Shown in pieces: positions 21,870-30,619 of a DNA stretch of 36,444 nucleotides; within the stretch, counting starts at the first letter, position 1, and the number at the start of each line of letters is the position of its first letter. The notes under the pieces are model-generated. The model was not told the origin of the DNA. It saw only the letters and a list, made by a program, of their open reading frames with translations, and ran no database searches. This stretch comes from Spirochaetota bacterium (GTDB taxonomy: Bacteria; Spirochaetota; Spirochaetia; Treponematales; Rectinemataceae), in contig JAPLSO010000057.1 of the NCBI GenBank assembly GCA_026398595.1, forward strand, positions 63,585-100,028, written 5' to 3'. The translations under genes were made by a program, and so were the position numbers.

Positions 21870-23675
21870 TTATCGCCCGGTATGCTCCACTGGTATTCGT
21901 AGACAGAAGACCGATCCTTCTCCCGACCAGCTTTCAGCCGATACTGATCCACCATGGGCTATCGCGATGTGGCGTACGATGGCCAATCCCAGGCCAGTCC
22001 CGCCCGATTTCCGGTCGTGCGATTTATCGGCGCGGTAAAAGCGCTCGAAGATCCGCTCGAGGTCGGGGGCCGGTATCCCTGAGCCGCGGTCCCTGACGCG
22101 CATTTCGATGAAATCGCCCGATCGGTTGGCTTCAAGCAGCACCGCTGAACCTTCAGGCGAGTAGCGGATGGCGTTTTCGAGCAGATTTATCAGCGCCTGC
22201 TCGATCAAGCCTGAATTGGCTTGGAATCGCAGAGCGTCGGGCAGGTCGGACTCCAGCCGGACTGTTCTTTTTGCTGCCTGATCTCTGACGGTTTCGAGGA
22301 CAGACCGGCCGATGTCGCCCATGAGGCAGGATTCCATGGTGAGCCAACCGGCCGGCTCCCGCTCCAGCCTGGCCAGGGAAAGGAGATCTTCGACGATCCG
22401 TTCCATGCGGATGGCGTTCCTTTCAATGATCTCAAGGTATCTGGCTGATGTCTCGTCGAAGGAGCCGCTCGTTTGCAGAGTCTCGGCAAAACCCCGTATC
22501 AGGTGGATGGGTGTACGCAGCTCATGCGAGACGTTGGAGACAAAGTCGGTACGCATAGTCTCAAGCCGCTTTATAACGCTCACGTCGGTGACGGCGAGGA
22601 CGATACCTTGATTGCCTTCGCCGCCAAGAGGAGAGGCGTTGACGTGCACCGTCGCGCCGGTTCCGGAATACAGCACAACCTCGGCGGCGACCGGCTCTCC
22701 CTCATCCAGACAGCGCTGCGCGAGTTCGGCCAGGGCTGAGGCTCCCGAAATCCATGAAAGCTTATTCCCCGCAAGAGTCCCCGGCTCGGCGTTGAGCATT
22801 TTATGCGCGGCCGGATTGGCCTCGACGATCCCGAGCTTCGAATCGAGTGCAACTATCGCCTCACCCGCCGAATCCAGGATAGCCGAGAAGCGTCTGCCCA
22901 TCGCCTCGGCCTCAGATGCTTTTCCGAGCAGCCTGGCAGCCATCGAGTCGAGCGATTCCTCGAGGATCTTTAATTCCTGGGGTATGAACCTGCCGTTTTC
23001 CCGGGATATCCTTTCATTCCGTGAACTCGGGCCAAGATTGCCCTTGGCATACTGGAGCGCTCGATTCGACAAGTCCACGATGGGTCGGGAGAGAATCCGT
23101 ATCAGGACAGCGCTGGCTGCCAGGGCGGCGAGTACGGCCGCTAAGGCGATGAGAAAAAGTATGCGTTTCATCCTGCCGAGACTTTGCATCAGTCCCGGGA
23201 ATGAAAGGGAAAGCCGCAGAACGCCGACTACCATTCCTTCTCCGGGACCATGCAGGGGGACTGCGGCGTAGAGCATCCATTTGCCTGTCGTGGATGATTT
23301 TCTCCGGGACCATGATGCCTCGCCGGCAAGGGCGCCTGACACTTCCGGCCTATCCCCGTGATTGGACATCACCGCCGGGTTGACGTCGGAATCGCCAAGC
23401 ACTTTGCCTGATATATCAACCAACGTCACTCGGTAGCCGGAAGCCGCGGCCAGACGCGAACAGAAAGACGAAATGGAATCCGAATTGGAGGAAGCGGCCC
23501 AGAAATCGGGCAGACTCGAACCGGCAGCCCAAGCGGCTCGAACGAGGCCCTCGGCGTTGGATTGGATATAGACTTTTTCGGTTACGGCTGTCCCGGTGGC
23601 GAGCGCGACGACAGCCACGGCGAGGATCGCCGCCGATACAACGGCGAAACTTCGGGTGAAAAACCTCCCTTTCAT
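21870..23675 (-). CDS. phoR: Phosphate regulon sensor histidine kinase PhoR
   Basis: This 601-residue membrane histidine kinase has TM1 (about 9-30), an extracytoplasmic sensor region (31-165) and TM2 (170-195). A HAMP-like linker, a PAS domain (about 262-370) and a HisKA domain with SNVSHELRTPI (phosphoacceptor H384) follow. The HATPase end has NLLENAIRYSPEG, DRGSGIP and GGTGLGLAIV. It phosphorylates PhoB when phosphate is scarce, with PhoU and PstSCAB relaying phosphate status. The ATG overlaps the phoB stop (ATGA), so expression is coupled. The large sensor region differs from E. coli PhoR but is normal for Gram-positive-type PhoR. Confidence 0.93.
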   Translation of the reverse strand: MKGRFFTRSFAVVSAAILAVAVVALATGTAVTEKVYIQSNAEGLVRAAWAAGSSLPDFWAASSNSDSISSFCSRLAAASGYRVTLVDISGKVLGDSDVNPAVMSNHGDRPEVSGALAGEASWSRRKSSTTGKWMLYAAVPLHGPGEGMVVGVLRLSLSFPGLMQSLGRMKRILFLIALAAVLAALAASAVLIRILSRPIVDLSNRALQYAKGNLGPSSRNERISRENGRFIPQELKILEESLDSMAARLLGKASEAEAMGRRFSAILDSAGEAIVALDSKLGIVEANPAAHKMLNAEPGTLAGNKLSWISGASALAELAQRCLDEGEPVAAEVVLYSGTGATVHVNASPLGGEGNQGIVLAVTDVSVIKRLETMRTDFVSNVSHELRTPIHLIRGFAETLQTSGSFDETSARYLEIIERNAIRMERIVEDLLSLARLEREPAGWLTMESCLMGDIGRSVLETVRDQAAKRTVRLESDLPDALRFQANSGLIEQALINLLENAIRYSPEGSAVLLEANRSGDFIEMRVRDRGSGIPAPDLERIFERFYRADKSHDRKSGGTGLGLAIVRHIAIAHGGSVSAESWSGEGSVFCLRIPVEHTGR

Positions 23676-24385
23676 CGGATATCCCTGAAACGATAGCCGA
23701 TTCCCCGTACGGTCTCTATGAGAGCTCCTTCATCGCCGAGCTTCCGCCTAAGCGCGAGGATATGGACGTCCAGGGCGCGGTCGGTCACCGGGTAATCGGG
23801 ACCTTTGGCGCCGGCAATAGCCTGCGATCGCGTGAATACCCTCCCGGGATCGCCCATGAGCAGTTCCAGGATCGCGAATTCGGTCGCCGACAAATTCACG
23901 GGCCTGCCGCTGGCGAATACTTCGTGGCGGTGCACATCGAGGGTGATTCCCAACACTGAGAGACGCTTGCCTCTCGGGTCAGGCCGGCTGTCACCATCTC
24001 GCGACGAGGGGTCAGAACGGCGCAGGAGAGCTCGGATTCTGGCGGTAAGGACCTTGGGGCTGAAAGGTTTCGCTATATAATCGTCGGCCCCTAGTTCGAG
24101 ACCAGCGACGATATCGGCGTCCTCGCCCCGGGCCGAGGCGATGATGACCGGCAAGGCTGCCCCTTTCGCCCTGGATCGGATCGCGCGAAGAACCGCCAGC
24201 CCATCCATGCCGGGAAGCATCAGATCGAGCACGCACAACGTCGGGCCGGTTGCCTCGAGCAACCCCAGCGCCTTTTCGCCGTCCTCGGCGTGCGCGGTAC
24301 GCCAGCCTTCCTTCCCGAACGAGACGGAGAGGAGTTCCACAATGTCTGGATCATCCTCGATGACAAGGATCAGTGGGGCATCCAT
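23672..24385 (-). CDS. phoB: Phosphate regulon response regulator PhoB
   Basis: This 237-residue OmpR-family regulator has a receiver domain with the acidic pair ED-D, the phosphoacceptor D54 in LCVLDLMLPGMDG and the conserved K in DDYIAKPFSP. A winged-helix DNA-binding domain follows (LSATEFAILELLMGDPGRVF and the end ALDVHILALRRKLG). It should bind the Pho box before pstS. The start is ATG 24385 (MDAPLILVIEDD) after GAGGAAA; a GTG four codons upstream overlaps the phoU stop and is less likely. The gene lies 8 nt after phoU and overlaps phoR by 4 nt. Confidence 0.94.
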   Translation of the reverse strand: MDAPLILVIEDDPDIVELLSVSFGKEGWRTAHAEDGEKALGLLEATGPTLCVLDLMLPGMDGLAVLRAIRSRAKGAALPVIIASARGEDADIVAGLELGADDYIAKPFSPKVLTARIRALLRRSDPSSRDGDSRPDPRGKRLSVLGITLDVHRHEVFASGRPVNLSATEFAILELLMGDPGRVFTRSQAIAGAKGPDYPVTDRALDVHILALRRKLGDEGALIETVRGIGYRFRDIR

Positions 24386-24393
24386 GGCTTTCC

Positions 24394-25053
24394 TCACCTG
24401 TTGAGATCGACTCTCGTGCCGTCCACCATGAACACGATGTCCTCGCAGGCGTTGGTCATGTGGTCGCCGAGCCGTTCAAGATGCCCTGAGGTAGTGAGGA
24501 GTTTCGCGGCCCTCTGTGCTTCCTCCGGCCTTTCGCGCATCATCGTGAGTACTTCGATTATCAGGCTCTTATGTTCTCTGTCGATGATATCGTCCATCGC
24601 CGCTGTCCTGCCGGCCAATTCCACCGACCTCGCGCTGAATGCTTCGGCCGTCCCCTTCATCATCTCGACACCCGTCTCCGCCTCCAGCACCAGCCGGTCG
24701 ATGAGGTGTGACCGAGGTTCCCCCGAAAACCTCCCGACGGCTTTAGCCATGTGCACGGCGTGGTCCGCCGCGCGCTCGAAATCCGCGGCCACCTTGAACG
24801 CGGCCACGAGAACCCTGAGGTCAGATGCCACAGGCTGCTGAGTGGCTAGAGCGGCGGCCGCCAAGTCCTCTACCTGGAGCTGCAGGTCATCGATTTCTGC
24901 ATCGCCTCGCTTTACTTCCCTGACGAGATTCATATCCTGGCGCTTGAGCGCGTGCAGGGCTTTCAGAAGGGCTTCTTCGGTCTTCACCGCCATGAGGGTT
25001 ATTGTCTCGTTTATCTTGATTAAATCCTCTGAAAGCCGCGATCGTTCCGTCAT
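24394..25053 (-). CDS. phoU: Phosphate signalling protein PhoU
   Basis: This 219-residue helical protein has two PhoU repeats with the metal-binding E/D-xxx-D pattern (VKRGDAEIDDLQLQVED, and REHKSLIIEV in the second half). The family segments ATQQPVASDLRVLVAAFKV, ADFERAADHAVHMAK and HLERLGDHMTNACEDIVF are all present. It keeps PhoR inactive when phosphate is plentiful and modulates PstSCAB. The ATG at 25053 follows AGAGGAT. It lies 30 nt after pstB and 8 nt before phoB. Confidence 0.96.
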   Translation of the reverse strand: MTERSRLSEDLIKINETITLMAVKTEEALLKALHALKRQDMNLVREVKRGDAEIDDLQLQVEDLAAAALATQQPVASDLRVLVAAFKVAADFERAADHAVHMAKAVGRFSGEPRSHLIDRLVLEAETGVEMMKGTAEAFSARSVELAGRTAAMDDIIDREHKSLIIEVLTMMRERPEEAQRAAKLLTTSGHLERLGDHMTNACEDIVFMVDGTRVDLNR

Positions 25054-25083
25054 GATTGTATCCTCTACCGTTCATCGGCGTTT

Positions 25084-25902
25084 TCAGCCGAAGCGGCCGG
25101 AAATGTAGCGTTCGGTGCGTTCGTCGCGCGGGGTTACGAAGAGCTGTCTGGTTGGCGCGTATTCGACCAGGTCGCCGGAGAGAAGAAAGGCCGTCATGTC
25201 CGAAATGCGGCCTGCCTGCTGCATGTTATGGGTCACAATGATGATAGTATACAAGGTTTTCAGCTCGTCAAGAAGCGATTCGATCTTGGCCGTGGAGATG
25301 GGATCGAGCGCGCTGGTCGGTTCGTCCATGAGCAGGATTTCCGGCTTGAGGGCAAGCGCCCTCGCGATGCAGAGCCGCTGCTGCTGGCCTCCCGAGAGTG
25401 TATAGGCACTGTGCTTCAGTTTGTCCTTCACCTCATCCCAGAGAGCCGCCTGCCGAAGCGAAGACTCCACCAATTCGTCCATGTCGCCCGTCCATCCGTT
25501 GATGCGCGCCCCCCAGGCGATGTTCTCATGGATATTCTTGGGGAAGGGATTGGGTTTTTGGAAGACCATGCCGATCTGCCTGCGCACCTGGACCGCATCC
25601 ACGGCGGCATCATAGATATTAGCACCATGAAACAGTACCTGACCCGATGTCTTCGTTCCCAGGATAAGTTCGTTCATGCGGTTGAAGGCGCGCAGGGCTG
25701 TGCTTTTGCCGCAGCCGGAAGGCCCTATGATCGCGGTCACCGAATGCCTGCAAAAGGCGAGCGAAAGATCGCGCACACCGATATGCCCGTCGGCATATTC
25801 GATGGTCAGGTTCCGCGCGTCGAGAGCCGATTCCGAACCGCTCGGGACGATCGGGGCTGTGTTCGCGAACGGCGTGCGCATAGGAGACATTTCTACTTTC
25901 AT
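25084..25902 (-). CDS. pstB: Phosphate ABC transporter ATP-binding protein PstB
   Basis: This 272-residue ATPase powers phosphate import. It shows Walker [10 protein letters not shown], the PstB-typical FNRMNELI and [18 protein letters not shown], the signature [16 protein letters not shown] and Walker [14 protein letters not shown]. The switch histidine is in [10 protein letters not shown]. The start is ATG 25902 ([10 protein letters not shown]), which overlaps the pstA stop as ATGA and follows AGGAG. The longer open frame upstream overlaps pstA and is rejected. The N-terminal tail of about 20 residues before the ABC core is a little longer than usual. Confidence 0.96.
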   Translation of the reverse strand: MKVEMSPMRTPFANTAPIVPSGSESALDARNLTIEYADGHIGVRDLSLAFCRHSVTAIIGPSGCGKSTALRAFNRMNELILGTKTSGQVLFHGANIYDAAVDAVQVRRQIGMVFQKPNPFPKNIHENIAWGARINGWTGDMDELVESSLRQAALWDEVKDKLKHSAYTLSGGQQQRLCIARALALKPEILLMDEPTSALDPISTAKIESLLDELKTLYTIIIVTHNMQQAGRISDMTAFLLSGDLVEYAPTRQLFVTPRDERTERYISGRFG

Positions 25903-27137
25903 GTCGCGGTTCTCCTGCGCGACCTGAAACGGTTGCGCATAACGATGGCTGTCGCGTTCAGCGTGAGGAGCAGAACGAGCAGGAGCAGAATCGCCGCCGC
26001 GGCGAGGTTCCTGAACTCCCCCTGAGGCCGGGACGTCCATTGGTAAATCTGTATGGGAAGCGTGGTGAATCGTGAAAATGGTCCGGCCGGATCCAAGGTC
26101 AGAAAGGTCGAGGCTCCGGCCACCACAAGAGGCGCCGTCTCGCCCAGCGCTCGGGAGATCGCAAGCACGGTTCCGGTCAGTATCCTGTCAGCTCCCGCCG
26201 GAAGCACATGGTACCAGATGGTCTGCCATTTGGTAGCCCCCAGGGCAAGGCCCGCCTGCCGCAGGGATTGGGGGACTGCCCGCAGAGCCTCCTGCGCGTT
26301 GATGATGATCACCGGCAGAACGAGCAGCGCGAGGGTAAGGGATGCCGAGAGGATCGTGCGCCCGCTTGAGGCTCCCTGCTCAGCCATTCCGAACAGCGAT
26401 CCGGAGGTGAGGGGTTCGAGGGCTCTGACGAAAATCGCCAGACCCAGCATGCCGTAGATGATCGACGGCACCCCAGCGAGGTTGTAGATATTGAGTCGGA
26501 CGAAGCGGTTGAGCGCGTTGTCGGCCGCGTATTCCTCGAGCCAGATCGCGGCCGCCACGCCGACAGGGAAGGCGAAGAGCAAGGTGAGGAGTATCGTGAG
26601 GAGAGAGCCGATAGCCGCCCCTCGAAGACCCGAATCCAGCGCAGAAGCCGATTGCGGTTTCTTAAGCAGATCCGGGCTGAGCCATGAGCGGAAGTACAAC
26701 CTCCCCTCGGGGTATTCCCTGTCCCTGAACTCGAATATCGTCTTGCGGGAGAGAAGACTCTCGGCGAGGGACCAGGTTTTCACTGGCTCCTCACGAACGA
26801 TTTCCTCCCGGACAAGGCTGAGCAATTCGGCCCGGCTGCGCGACGCCAGCGGTTTCGCTCCGTCGAGGGCAATAAAGAACCTCCTCGAGAGGCCTTCCTT
26901 CAACGCTTCCACAAGCCCGGGAACAGCCAAGTTTTCGAAAGTGACTCCGTCGCGCACAAGGCTGGAGGGGTCTGTTTCAAACTTGACGAGGACATAGCCA
27001 AAACTCTGGGTGATGATGTTGAATAGCAGCGTGACGAGGAAGAGAACGGAGAGCAGGGTCGCGGCCAGGAACGCGGCTCCACGGCGGCCGGCTTTCGATT
27101 TTCTCTCCTCGATGCGTTCATCGTAGACGCCGTTCAT
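25899..27137 (-). CDS. pstA: Phosphate ABC transporter permease PstA
   Basis: This 412-residue permease is longer than the usual 280-300 residues. The extra length lies between TM1 (about 20-45) and TM2 (about 170-190). There, some 120 residues without membrane helices (residues about 47-168) probably form an extracytoplasmic domain. The permease core that follows has the BPD-type loop [20 protein letters not shown] and the segments [12 protein letters not shown] and [11 protein letters not shown] of PstA. The ATG at 27137 overlaps the pstC stop (ATGA) and follows GGGAGGTG. A longer open frame upstream is antisense/out of frame within pstC and is rejected. Confidence 0.93.
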   Translation of the reverse strand: MNGVYDERIEERKSKAGRRGAAFLAATLLSVLFLVTLLFNIITQSFGYVLVKFETDPSSLVRDGVTFENLAVPGLVEALKEGLSRRFFIALDGAKPLASRSRAELLSLVREEIVREEPVKTWSLAESLLSRKTIFEFRDREYPEGRLYFRSWLSPDLLKKPQSASALDSGLRGAAIGSLLTILLTLLFAFPVGVAAAIWLEEYAADNALNRFVRLNIYNLAGVPSIIYGMLGLAIFVRALEPLTSGSLFGMAEQGASSGRTILSASLTLALLVLPVIIINAQEALRAVPQSLRQAGLALGATKWQTIWYHVLPAGADRILTGTVLAISRALGETAPLVVAGASTFLTLDPAGPFSRFTTLPIQIYQWTSRPQGEFRNLAAAAILLLLVLLLTLNATAIVMRNRFRSRRRTAT

Positions 27138-28096
27138 TCGTACACCTCCCGGCGCCGGCTTACGATGCGTCGCGAAAGGATGTTCAAGCCCATGGTGACA
27201 ATGAAAAGCGTAGCGGCGATCGCAAACAGGCTGCTGTAATCGATAGAATCGTAGGACAGGTCTCCGCCGGAAATCCTGACGATGTGTCCAGTCATGGTTT
27301 CGGCCGATTTGAGAGGATTGAGCGTGAGGTTGGGGCCGGCACCCGCGGCTAAAGCTACGATCATAGTCTCTCCGACAGCCCGGGAGAGTCCAAGAATGAA
27401 GGCCGCGGCGAGTCCCGAAAATGCCGCGGGAACCACAACCTGGGTCGTGACCTCGTGCTTGGTTGCCCCGGTGGCATAGGCGGCCTCCCTGAGCGTCCCG
27501 GGAACAGCTGAAAGCGCGTCCTCGCACATCGAGGCGATGAGAGGCAGGATCAGGATGCCCATAACAAGGCCGGCTGAAAGCATGTTGTAGACTTCGATGC
27601 GATCGGTTCCGATTATTCCCCGCAGAAAAGGGGTAACCGAAGTGAGGGCGAAATAGCCGTAGACGACAGTCGGTATGCCGGCCAGCACCTCGAGCGCGGG
27701 CTTGAGGAATTGCCGGAGCCTCCAGGGAGCGTACTCGGAAAGATAGATGGCGACCATCAGGCCCAAGGGCAACGCCACCGCCATGGCGATGGCGCTCGTG
27801 GTCAAGGTGGCCGTGGCCAAAGGCAGGATGCCAAAACGCCCTATAGTGGGCTGCCACACGCTTCCCGTGAGGAATTCCAGGAGGGAGACTTGGCCAAAAA
27901 AAGCAAGGGATTCCTTGCCGAGAATAAATACAATGCCCGCCGTGGTGAGGATCGAGAAGCCCGCGCAGGCTACGAGAGCAGCCTTGATGACGGCCTCGCC
28001 CGGCCTTGGATGCCGGGCGAGGTTTCTGCCTGTTGTGGTCTCCCCGTGGCCTGAGCCCTCTTTGGCAAGGTGACGGGCCGGAGAGGGCTTTGACAT
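27134..28096 (-). CDS. pstC: Phosphate ABC transporter permease PstC
   Basis: This 320-residue permease pairs with PstA to form the phosphate channel. It has the PstC-type N-terminal helix (VACAGFSILTTAGIVFIL), then GKESLAFFGQVSLLEFLTG and the RFGILPLATATL segment. The ABC-facing loop is ALSAVPGTLREAAYATGATK, and LGLSRAVGETMIVALAAG follows. Length and topology (six helices) are normal. The ATG at 28096 shares one base with the pstS stop (TGATG), and the ribosome binding site AAGGGTAGG is in the end of pstS. Confidence 0.95.
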   Translation of the reverse strand: MSKPSPARHLAKEGSGHGETTTGRNLARHPRPGEAVIKAALVACAGFSILTTAGIVFILGKESLAFFGQVSLLEFLTGSVWQPTIGRFGILPLATATLTTSAIAMAVALPLGLMVAIYLSEYAPWRLRQFLKPALEVLAGIPTVVYGYFALTSVTPFLRGIIGTDRIEVYNMLSAGLVMGILILPLIASMCEDALSAVPGTLREAAYATGATKHEVTTQVVVPAAFSGLAAAFILGLSRAVGETMIVALAAGAGPNLTLNPLKSAETMTGHIVRISGGDLSYDSIDYSSLFAIAATLFIVTMGLNILSRRIVSRRREVYE

Positions 28097-29076
28097 CAGA
28101 ACCTACCCTTGATTGTGGCTGCCAGCGCGCTCTTGGACACGCGAAGGGCTTCGGCGGGCGCCGGGAAATAGCCGACTTTTCCGATCAGGTCGTTCACGTA
28201 GGTGAGGTAGTATGCGAGGAAGGCGGCAACTTGAGGTTTTTCGTTGATGATCGTGGCATCCGAATACAGGAAGAGGGGGCGGGAGAGAGGATAGCTGCCT
28301 TTGTCGACCGTCTCTTTCGAAGGTGCGATCTTGTTCACGGCTAGATCTCTCAGTTTACCCTTGTTTTCGATATAGTAAGCGAATCCGAAGTAGCCGACCG
28401 CGTATTCATCGCCGGCCACTCCCTGCACAAGGATATTGTCATCTTCGGACAACTGGAGGTTCTTGGCGGTGAGGAGCAGTTCTTTCTTGGATTTGAGCGC
28501 CTGCTCGACAAAATAATCGAAGGTTCCCGAATCGGTACCGGGAGAAAAGCGCTTGATTTCCTTCTTCGGCCAGGAGGCGCGCACGTCCGACCAATAGGTA
28601 GCCGTGGAGAATAGCGGGCCAAGTTCATCGATGGTGATGTCGGCTGCAAAGGTGTTCTTCACACTGACAACTACGGCGAGCGCGTCTGTTCCTATACGGA
28701 ACTCGATGGGAGTTCTCGGCTTGGCCAGTTTCGCCGCCCATTCCTTCTCGCTGGCCTTGATGGCGCGCGAGGCGTTGGCAATATCCGTCTCGCCTGCTTT
28801 CGCCCATCGCTCGAAACCCGCGCCGGTGCCGATGGAGTCGACCGTCACCTGCCCCGTAAAGCCCTCTTTCTTGAAGCGTTCCGCGATCGCCTCGGAGAGG
28901 GGGAAAACTGTCGATGAACCTGCGGTGATGATGCTTCCCCGTACCTTGGAGGGATCCACACCCGGCAGGATCGTGTCCTTGTCGTCGGAGACAGGATCGA
29001 TCCAGGTGAATTTTCCCTGGGCGAATATGCTAGCCGCAGCGAGTGCGAGCAGCAGGATGAGCAACTTCTTCTTCAT
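28096..29076 (-). CDS. pstS: Phosphate-binding periplasmic protein PstS
   Basis: This 326-residue extracytoplasmic substrate-binding protein delivers phosphate to PstCA. A signal peptide (KKKLLILLLALAAASIFAQ) with probable cleavage after AQ is seen. There is no lipobox cysteine, so it should be periplasmic rather than a lipoprotein. Phosphate-binding segments ITAGSSTVFPLSEAIAERF, SRAIKASE and SPGTDSGTFDYFVEQ are clear. The start is ATG 29076 after GGAGG. It heads the seven-gene pst-pho unit and is preceded by a candidate Pho box. The next gene overlaps it by one base. Confidence 0.95.
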   Translation of the reverse strand: MKKKLLILLLALAAASIFAQGKFTWIDPVSDDKDTILPGVDPSKVRGSIITAGSSTVFPLSEAIAERFKKEGFTGQVTVDSIGTGAGFERWAKAGETDIANASRAIKASEKEWAAKLAKPRTPIEFRIGTDALAVVVSVKNTFAADITIDELGPLFSTATYWSDVRASWPKKEIKRFSPGTDSGTFDYFVEQALKSKKELLLTAKNLQLSEDDNILVQGVAGDEYAVGYFGFAYYIENKGKLRDLAVNKIAPSKETVDKGSYPLSRPLFLYSDATIINEKPQVAAFLAYYLTYVNDLIGKVGYFPAPAEALRVSKSALAATIKGRF

Positions 29077-29161
29077 AGGCACCTCCATCGTCGAGATTTG
29101 CCGGATTTTCCGCGATCATGCTGGACCGCCTTCTGTCCGACACACGCAAAGATGAAGAAGC

Positions 29162-29167
29162 TTTATG
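29162..29167 (-). promoter_or_regulatory. Putative -10 of the pstS promoter
   Basis: CATAAA (4 of 6) follows the Pho repeats at a spacing suited to activator-dependent initiation without a -35. The predicted leader is about 80 nt. Confidence 0.35.
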
Positions 29168-29203
29168 AGATATTCGGTAGGAAATCGTTAGATATCGGTT
29201 AAA
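29165..29203 (-). promoter_or_regulatory. Candidate Pho box upstream of pstS
   Basis: On the pstS strand TTTAAC (29203-29198), TCTAAC (29192-29187), CCTACC (29181-29176) and a weaker TCTCAT (29170-29165) recur exactly every 11 bp. PhoB/PhoP sites are direct repeats with 11-bp period: CTGTCAT-type in E. coli, TTAACA-N5 in Bacillus. This one resembles the Bacillus form. Binding by the PhoB encoded at the end of the operon is inferred. Confidence 0.6.
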
Positions 29204-29277
29204 TCGCCTGATCAGGAAAATTCCTAGCCGTCCCCCGGCCTTATTTCCCCATCTTCCGGCTTCCCCCTAAATTCGGG

Positions 29278-29283
29278 TATAGT
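29278..29283 (+). promoter_or_regulatory. Possible -10 of the phosphofructokinase operon
   Basis: TATAGT (5 of 6) ends 16 nt before the ATG of the phosphofructokinase gene. No good -35 is present. The predicted leader is about 10 nt and would still contain the AGAGG ribosome binding site. Confidence 0.35.
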
Positions 29284-29299
29284 GGCCGCAGAGGATGCC

Positions 29300-30619
29300 A
29301 TGCCCGATTTCAGCATAGAAAGTCTCGGCCGCCCGACCATAGAATCACCTCTGGGGCTTTCGAAGAAAAAGGGCGACCTGATTCCAAATTTCGTGCCCGA
29401 TGACACCCTGATCCGCTATATGATACAGGCAGCCCCCGGTGTTTCGGACACACCTACGAGAGGGGAACTCCTCGAAGTGGCGGGGCCCCGCGAAAAGCTC
29501 TACTTCAGCCCCTCCCACGTCCACGTCGGCATCGTGACCTGTGGCGGACTCTGTCCGGGCCTCAACGATGTGATACGCTCCCTGGTGAGGAGCCTCTGGC
29601 TGCTCTACGGCGTCCGGCGCATCTCGGGCATACGCTACGGCTACAAGGGCCTTCTGCCGGACTATGGCTTCGAGGTCATCCCCCTGAGCCCCGACCTCGT
29701 GGATGACATCCACAAGATCGGAGGAACAATGCTGGGCACATCGCGCGGCGGCGGGGAGAGAACGGGCGAGATCGTCGACACGATCGAGCGGCTCAACCTC
29801 AACATACTTTTCGCGATCGGGGGCGACGGGACCCAGAAAGGCGCCCTCGCCATAGCCGGGGAAATCGAGCGGCGGGGGCTGAAGATAGCCGTCGTCGGCG
29901 TTCCCAAGACCGTGGACAACGATATCGCGTTCGTCGAGAAGACCTTCGGCTTCGACACGGCCGTCGTGAAGGCTTCGGAGGCGGTGGCCGCGGCGCATAT
30001 GGAAGCGCACTCGCAGATGAACGGGATAGGCCTCGTGAAGCTGATGGGCAGGGACTCGGGCTTCATAGCCGTCCACACCGTCCTCGCCGTCCATGAGGCC
30101 AACTTCGTGCTCATCCCCGAGGTGGGCTTCGAACTGGACGGACCCAAGGGACTCCTCGCCGTGCTGGAGAAGCGGCTCGAGCGACGCGGACACGCGGTCA
30201 TCGTCGTCGCCGAGGGCGCCGGCCAGGGACTACTCGCGAGCACTGTGGGTTCGGACGCCTCGGGCAACAAGAAGCTGGGTGATATCGGGCTCTTTCTCAA
30301 AGAGAGAATCCAAGCCTACTTCGACTTCAGGAAGGTCGAGATCAACCTCAAGTACATCGATCCGAGCTACATGATCCGTTCGGCCACGGCCGAACCCGTG
30401 GATTCGCTGTACTGCGAGCGTCTGGGCAACAACGCCGTCCACGCCGCCATGGCGGGTAAGACCAAGCTCCTCATAGGACTGGTGCACAACGAGTTCGTGC
30501 ATATCCCGATAGCGGCTGCGGTGAGCCGGCGCAAGATCATCGACCCCGAAGGCAGCCTCTGGCGCGACGCGGTCGAAGCCATCCAGCAGCCCCTGAGCTT
30601 CAGGAACGAGGTTGTATGA
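29300..30619 (+). CDS. 6-phosphofructokinase, long trypanosome/spirochaete type
   Basis: This 439-residue glycolytic enzyme phosphorylates fructose 6-phosphate. It belongs to the long PFK group, with an N-terminal extension of about 75 residues before [18 protein letters not shown]. Key motifs are [11 protein letters not shown] (GGDG 174-177) and VPKTVDNDI (202-208, with K203 and catalytic D205). [21 protein letters not shown] and IPEVGFEL follow. Gly177, equivalent to E. coli Gly104, favours ATP, while Lys203 at the Gly124 position is typical of PPi enzymes. Trypanosomal ATP-PFK shows the same mixture, so ATP is the likelier donor. The start is ATG 29300 after AGAGG. Its stop overlaps the next gene's start (ATGA). 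Confidence 0.9.
   Translation: MPDFSIESLGRPTIESPLGLSKKKGDLIPNFVPDDTLIRYMIQAAPGVSDTPTRGELLEVAGPREKLYFSPSHVHVGIVTCGGLCPGLNDVIRSLVRSLWLLYGVRRISGIRYGYKGLLPDYGFEVIPLSPDLVDDIHKIGGTMLGTSRGGGERTGEIVDTIERLNLNILFAIGGDGTQKGALAIAGEIERRGLKIAVVGVPKTVDNDIAFVEKTFGFDTAVVKASEAVAAAHMEAHSQMNGIGLVKLMGRDSGFIAVHTVLAVHEANFVLIPEVGFELDGPKGLLAVLEKRLERRGHAVIVVAEGAGQGLLASTVGSDASGNKKLGDIGLFLKERIQAYFDFRKVEINLKYIDPSYMIRSATAEPVDSLYCERLGNNAVHAAMAGKTKLLIGLVHNEFVHIPIAAAVSRRKIIDPEGSLWRDAVEAIQQPLSFRNEVV

Noticed and set aside
27138-27857. Upstream 240-codon extension of the PstA frame
   Set aside because: It overlaps pstC in another frame; PstA starts at ATG 27137 with a good ribosome binding site.
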